62,712 nt of DNA from Tepidisphaeraceae bacterium (lineage in GTDB: Bacteria > Planctomycetota > Phycisphaerae > Tepidisphaerales > Tepidisphaeraceae): positions 1 to 62,712 of the forward strand of contig DASYHQ010000020.1 in NCBI GenBank assembly GCA_035998445.1, written 5' to 3'. Of this stretch, positions 60,219 to 62,712 are shown in pieces (within the stretch, counting starts at the first letter, position 1; each line of letters starts with the position of its first letter). A program made the translations under genes and the position numbers. The notes beneath the pieces are model-generated. The model was not told where the DNA came from and ran no database searches. It saw only the letters and a program-made list of their open reading frames with translations.

Positions 60219-61588
60219 GGTGTTGCCTTTCGGATCGTAAACAGGGACTCGGCCGGCACGACTGGGTCGCCCGGGTAGGTCGCCGTCGCCGGCGTCGTCT
60301 TCATGCCCGGCCAGTGGGGCACGTGGCCAAGGATGAGCAGTGGGTCGGCGGTAGCGCGCACGTTCTGCGCGAGGCGGTCGCGCAGGATGGTGGCGATCGG
60401 GGCGGCAGCCGGGTCATCGATCAGGTTGCGCGTTTGGCGCGGGTCGACGGCCAGGTCGTACAGCGCCTCGGTGGGCTCCGGGTCGTCGGCCCAGCCGCGG
60501 GCGGTCATCGCGGTGCGCGTCGGGCCAGGATCGCAGTTCGGCAGCACGCGGCGCCGCGACCGGTCGAACCGCCGGACGTACAGGTGTGCCGCCGTCCGCA
60601 CGCTGCGCATCGGCTCGTACGCCGCGTGGTAATTCACTTCGCCGAAGACCACGTCGTGCAGCTTGTCGGTCTCACCGGCCAACAGCGGCAGCAGCGACTT
60701 TCCATCCAGGACCGCGTCGGGCACTTCGCCCAGCATGGCGAGGATCGTCGGCAGGACGTCCAAGTGCGTCACCAACGGCGCAATGCGCCGCCCGCCCGTC
60801 AGACCGCCGGGGCCGCGCAGGATGAGCAGCACGCCGGCCCCGGCGTCCGTGAGGCGCGACTTGTGGCCCGGAAACGGCACGCCGTGGTCGGTGGTGCAGA
60901 TGACCAGCGTGTCGCCCGCGCGCCCGGCGGCGTCGAGCGCGTCGAGCACGATGCCGACGCAGGCATCGAGCCGGTCGAGCGCGACGTTGTAATCGGCGAT
61001 GTCGGCGCGTACCGCCGGCGTATCGGGCCACTCCGGTGGGACGCGCACGCCGGACGGATCCCCGAGCGGTGAGGCGGCGGCGTTGAACGCCTGGCTCTCG
61101 TGGCCGGCCGTGCGGTGCGTGGTGAAGAAGCCGCACGACAGGAAGAACGGTCGGTTGTGCTTGCGCTCGATGTACGCCGCGGCGGCGCGGGCGATCGCCG
61201 GGTCCTGCGTGGCGACGTCGTCGACGCCGACGCGCTCGAGCACCTCATCGTACGGCATCGCACGGTGCTGATCGCCGGCGAACTCATGCTGCATGCCCGA
61301 CAGTGCCGTGCGATAACCCCGTCCGCGCAGAAGGGCCGCCAGGTGGCGATCCGGGTCGGCGAGGCGCGAGCCGCGGTGCGCTAAGCCGATCATCCCGTTC
61401 TTACGCGGCATCTGCCCCGTTAGCAGACAAGCGCGGCTGGGCGAGCACGTCGGGCTTGGGGTGTACGCGTTTTCGAATAGTATACCCGATGTGGCAAGCC
61501 GCTCGAAGTTCGGCGTGGCATGCGGATAGCCGTACGGCGAGACCCATCGGCCGGTGTCGTGCGAGTGCAGGTAGACGATGTTCAGCAT
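60215..61588 (-). CDS. Sulfatase without signal peptide
   Basis: 457 residues. The ATG at 61588 is preceded by GGAGGGGAC. Begins MLNIVYLHSHDTGRWVSPYG, with the formylglycine signature TCSPSRACLLTGQMPR, FFLSCGFFTTHR, CTTDHGVPFPGHKS and DVLPTILAMLGEVPD. The first metal-binding aspartate pair is replaced by HSHD, as in the heparan-N-sulfatase-like group of sulfatases. No signal peptide is visible. Overlaps the decayed rhamnosidase gene (7 nt) upstream and the secreted sulfatase downstream, suggesting a glycan-degradation operon. Confidence 0.9.
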   Translation of the reverse strand: MLNIVYLHSHDTGRWVSPYGYPHATPNFERLATSGILFENAYTPSPTCSPSRACLLTGQMPRKNGMIGLAHRGSRLADPDRHLAALLRGRGYRTALSGMQHEFAGDQHRAMPYDEVLERVGVDDVATQDPAIARAAAAYIERKHNRPFFLSCGFFTTHRTAGHESQAFNAAASPLGDPSGVRVPPEWPDTPAVRADIADYNVALDRLDACVGIVLDALDAAGRAGDTLVICTTDHGVPFPGHKSRLTDAGAGVLLILRGPGGLTGGRRIAPLVTHLDVLPTILAMLGEVPDAVLDGKSLLPLLAGETDKLHDVVFGEVNYHAAYEPMRSVRTAAHLYVRRFDRSRRRVLPNCDPGPTRTAMTARGWADDPEPTEALYDLAVDPRQTRNLIDDPAAAPIATILRDRLAQNVRATADPLLILGHVPHWPGMKTTPATATYPGDPVVPAESLFTIRKATP

Positions 61589-62335
61589 GTCCCCTCCAAC
61601 TCGTGCAGGCCGAGCCCGATCTCATGCGGGGGGTGATCTGTCGCCTTCACACCGCTCGGCAGTGTAACCCGGGCTGATGTGCCGGGTGGGAGCACAATCG
61701 CCCAGCGGAACCGATTGCCCACCAGCGACCAGGACGACTCGATTCGCCCGCATGGACCTTCGTGCCATGCCCGCGCCCGTTTGAGTGGCCCAGCACCGTG
61801 TGGCCGCATGGTAAGTCGATCGAGCCCCCGAGCGTCTGCGTCGGCATCGATGCCCGCGATCAGCCGCCAGAAGGTTTCGCACACCGCGCCGAAGGGGGGG
61901 ATGGTTTCGCGAGCGCTCGCGATACGGGGTGGTGCCGGGCTGCCAGAAGTATTCGTACAACGCGGTGGCGCCGTCGTGATGGATCGACCATGGTAGGCCG
62001 GGGAAGCGGTCGTTGGTCATCATCACGATCGCTTCATGAGCGGGCGCGACACACAGCATCGCCTCGACAACCCGACGGTAGCCCCAGAAGCCACCGACGC
62101 GCGGCAGGTGCGGCGTGTTGGCCTTCCACTCGACGATCCCGGCCGTGGGCTCGTTCACCGCAAGAACGACTCGCGCTTCAGCGATCGCGGCGTCCTTCGG
62201 AAGGTCGAAGTGACAAACGAACCGCTGCACGTCGGTGGTGCCGACATTGACAGCGAGCCAGTGTCCAATCTCGCCGGCGGCGTAATGGCCTGCGAGGGCC
62301 GGGGCAGCAGCGCCAATCCAACGGGGTGCGCTCAT
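61582..62335 (-). pseudogene. Decayed alpha-L-rhamnosidase (GH78-like) gene
   Basis: The frame from the ATG at 62335 contains GGFWGYRRVVEAML, a DGATALYEYFWQPGT region and SRNHP, then turns to nonsense. The other frame continues FGAVCETFWRLIAGIDADAD and RLTMRPHGAGPLKRARAWHE, which is the normal C-terminal end of GH78 rhamnosidases. The junction is a run of seven C (plus-strand G7, 61894-61900); six would restore the frame. The catalytic (alpha/alpha)6 barrel is also mostly missing: the N-terminal part jumps directly into the end of the barrel. The ATG overlaps the stop of the ABC ATPase gene. Pseudogene with a large internal deletion. Confidence 0.72.
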
Positions 62336-62712
62336 GATAGTAGCCCCGCAGTCAACGCGTCGGGCAACGGTGTAAGTTCGCTCTCGGTCAATGACGCGGT
62401 GCTCAGCGGCCGCATTTTTCGGTCCGGGTCGGCGCTGGGAATCGCCGACAGCAACACGCGCGTGTACGCGTGCCGCGGCGCGTCGAAGATCGCCTTGGTC
62501 GCGCCCGCCTCGACGATCCGCCCGCGGTACATGACGACCACGCGGTCGCAGGCCTCGCGCACGACCGACAGATCGTGCGACACGAACAGGTACGTCAGGC
62601 CCATCTCGCGTTGGAACGCTTTCAGCAGCCGCAGCACCTGCGCCCGCACGGTAACGTCGAGCGCGCTGACGGCCTCGTCGGCGACGACGAACGCGGGGCG
62701 TAGGATCAGCGC
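62332..62712 (-). CDS. ABC transporter ATP-binding protein (oligopeptide type), partial
   Basis: The C-terminal 126 residues of an ABC ATPase, cut by the right edge. Present are the Walker B region and D-loop ([20 protein letters not shown]), the H-loop ([20 protein letters not shown]) and the C-terminal element [36 protein letters not shown], which marks the OppD/OppF-DppF group. The usual Walker B reads LLLADEPT; here Glu-Ala replaces Glu-Pro ([10 protein letters not shown]), as seen in OppF/DppF. Probably energises uptake of peptides or oligosaccharides for the adjacent glycan locus. Confidence 0.9.
   Translation of the reverse strand, partial: ALILRPAFVVADEAVSALDVTVRAQVLRLLKAFQREMGLTYLFVSHDLSVVREACDRVVVMYRGRIVEAGATKAIFDAPRHAYTRVLLSAIPSADPDRKMRPLSTASLTESELTPLPDALTAGLLS

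Noticed and set aside
1-62712. CRISPR array
   Set aside because: No regularly spaced direct repeats of 24-48 bp and no cas genes were seen.

Overview
The window looks like a high-GC chromosome segment from a planctomycete, probably class Phycisphaerae. This rests on a secreted PEP-CTERM protein, sulfatase-rich gene content, a membrane protein ending in a planctomycete-type double CxxC tail (HCPTCGYNL...RCPECG), and a DUF2924 plus serine-recombinase operon. The taxonomy is inferred by eye. The window is dominated by accessory DNA.

Layout. 1-5.5 kb: the end of a serine-recombinase operon (minus strand), then ordinary chromosomal genes (PEP-CTERM protein, small membrane protein, VOC protein, a frameshifted zinc-ribbon membrane protein, a hypothetical membrane protein). 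5.8-23.1 kb: element A. 23.6-26.7 kb: a DUF3307/SatD pair and a membrane protein. 27.6-56.6 kb: element B. 56.8-62.7 kb: chromosomal genes again (truncated hybrid histidine kinase, two sulfatases, a decayed alpha-L-rhamnosidase, and an ABC-transporter ATPase cut by the window edge).

Elements A and B are two diverged copies of one mobile-element family that I cannot match to a named class. Each carries, at its left end, a large leftward gene for a primase-like protein (AEP-type motifs, divergent). Next to it are palindromes of the form TGTGCA-N4-TGCACA. Each carries three paralogous genes of unknown function (called X, XI and XII here). At the right end each has a leftward operon: RadA-like ATPase, two small conserved proteins, a Mu Gam-like protein, then a tyrosine recombinase. 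A rightward gene for a ribbon-helix-helix-like protein is divergent from that operon. No capsid, tail, relaxase or conjugation genes are visible, so an integrative plasmid-like or satellite-like element is the best description. A 3' fragment of tRNA-Asn(GTT) at 5.8 kb is the likely left attachment scar of A. Element A has lost most of its integrase; the integrase of B looks intact.

Cargo differs between the copies. A carries a protein kinase fused to an HD (SAMHD1/dGTPase-like) phosphohydrolase. B carries a membrane protein with possible winged-helix regions, a BcgI-like restriction-modification pair followed by an overlapping gene with a HEPN-type R-x4-H motif, a J-domain membrane protein, several unknown proteins, and IS110 remnants. 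These cargo genes look like defence or conflict genes.

Two regulatory patterns recur. First, X and XII in both copies have the same promoter architecture: two heptamers (GTATCAC-like) spaced by 3 bp and abutting a TGACA -35 element. Second, six promoters (RadA operon and RHH gene in both copies, kinase-HD in A, the membrane protein in B) place a -10 hexamer exactly 6 nt before the start codon, which predicts leaderless mRNAs.
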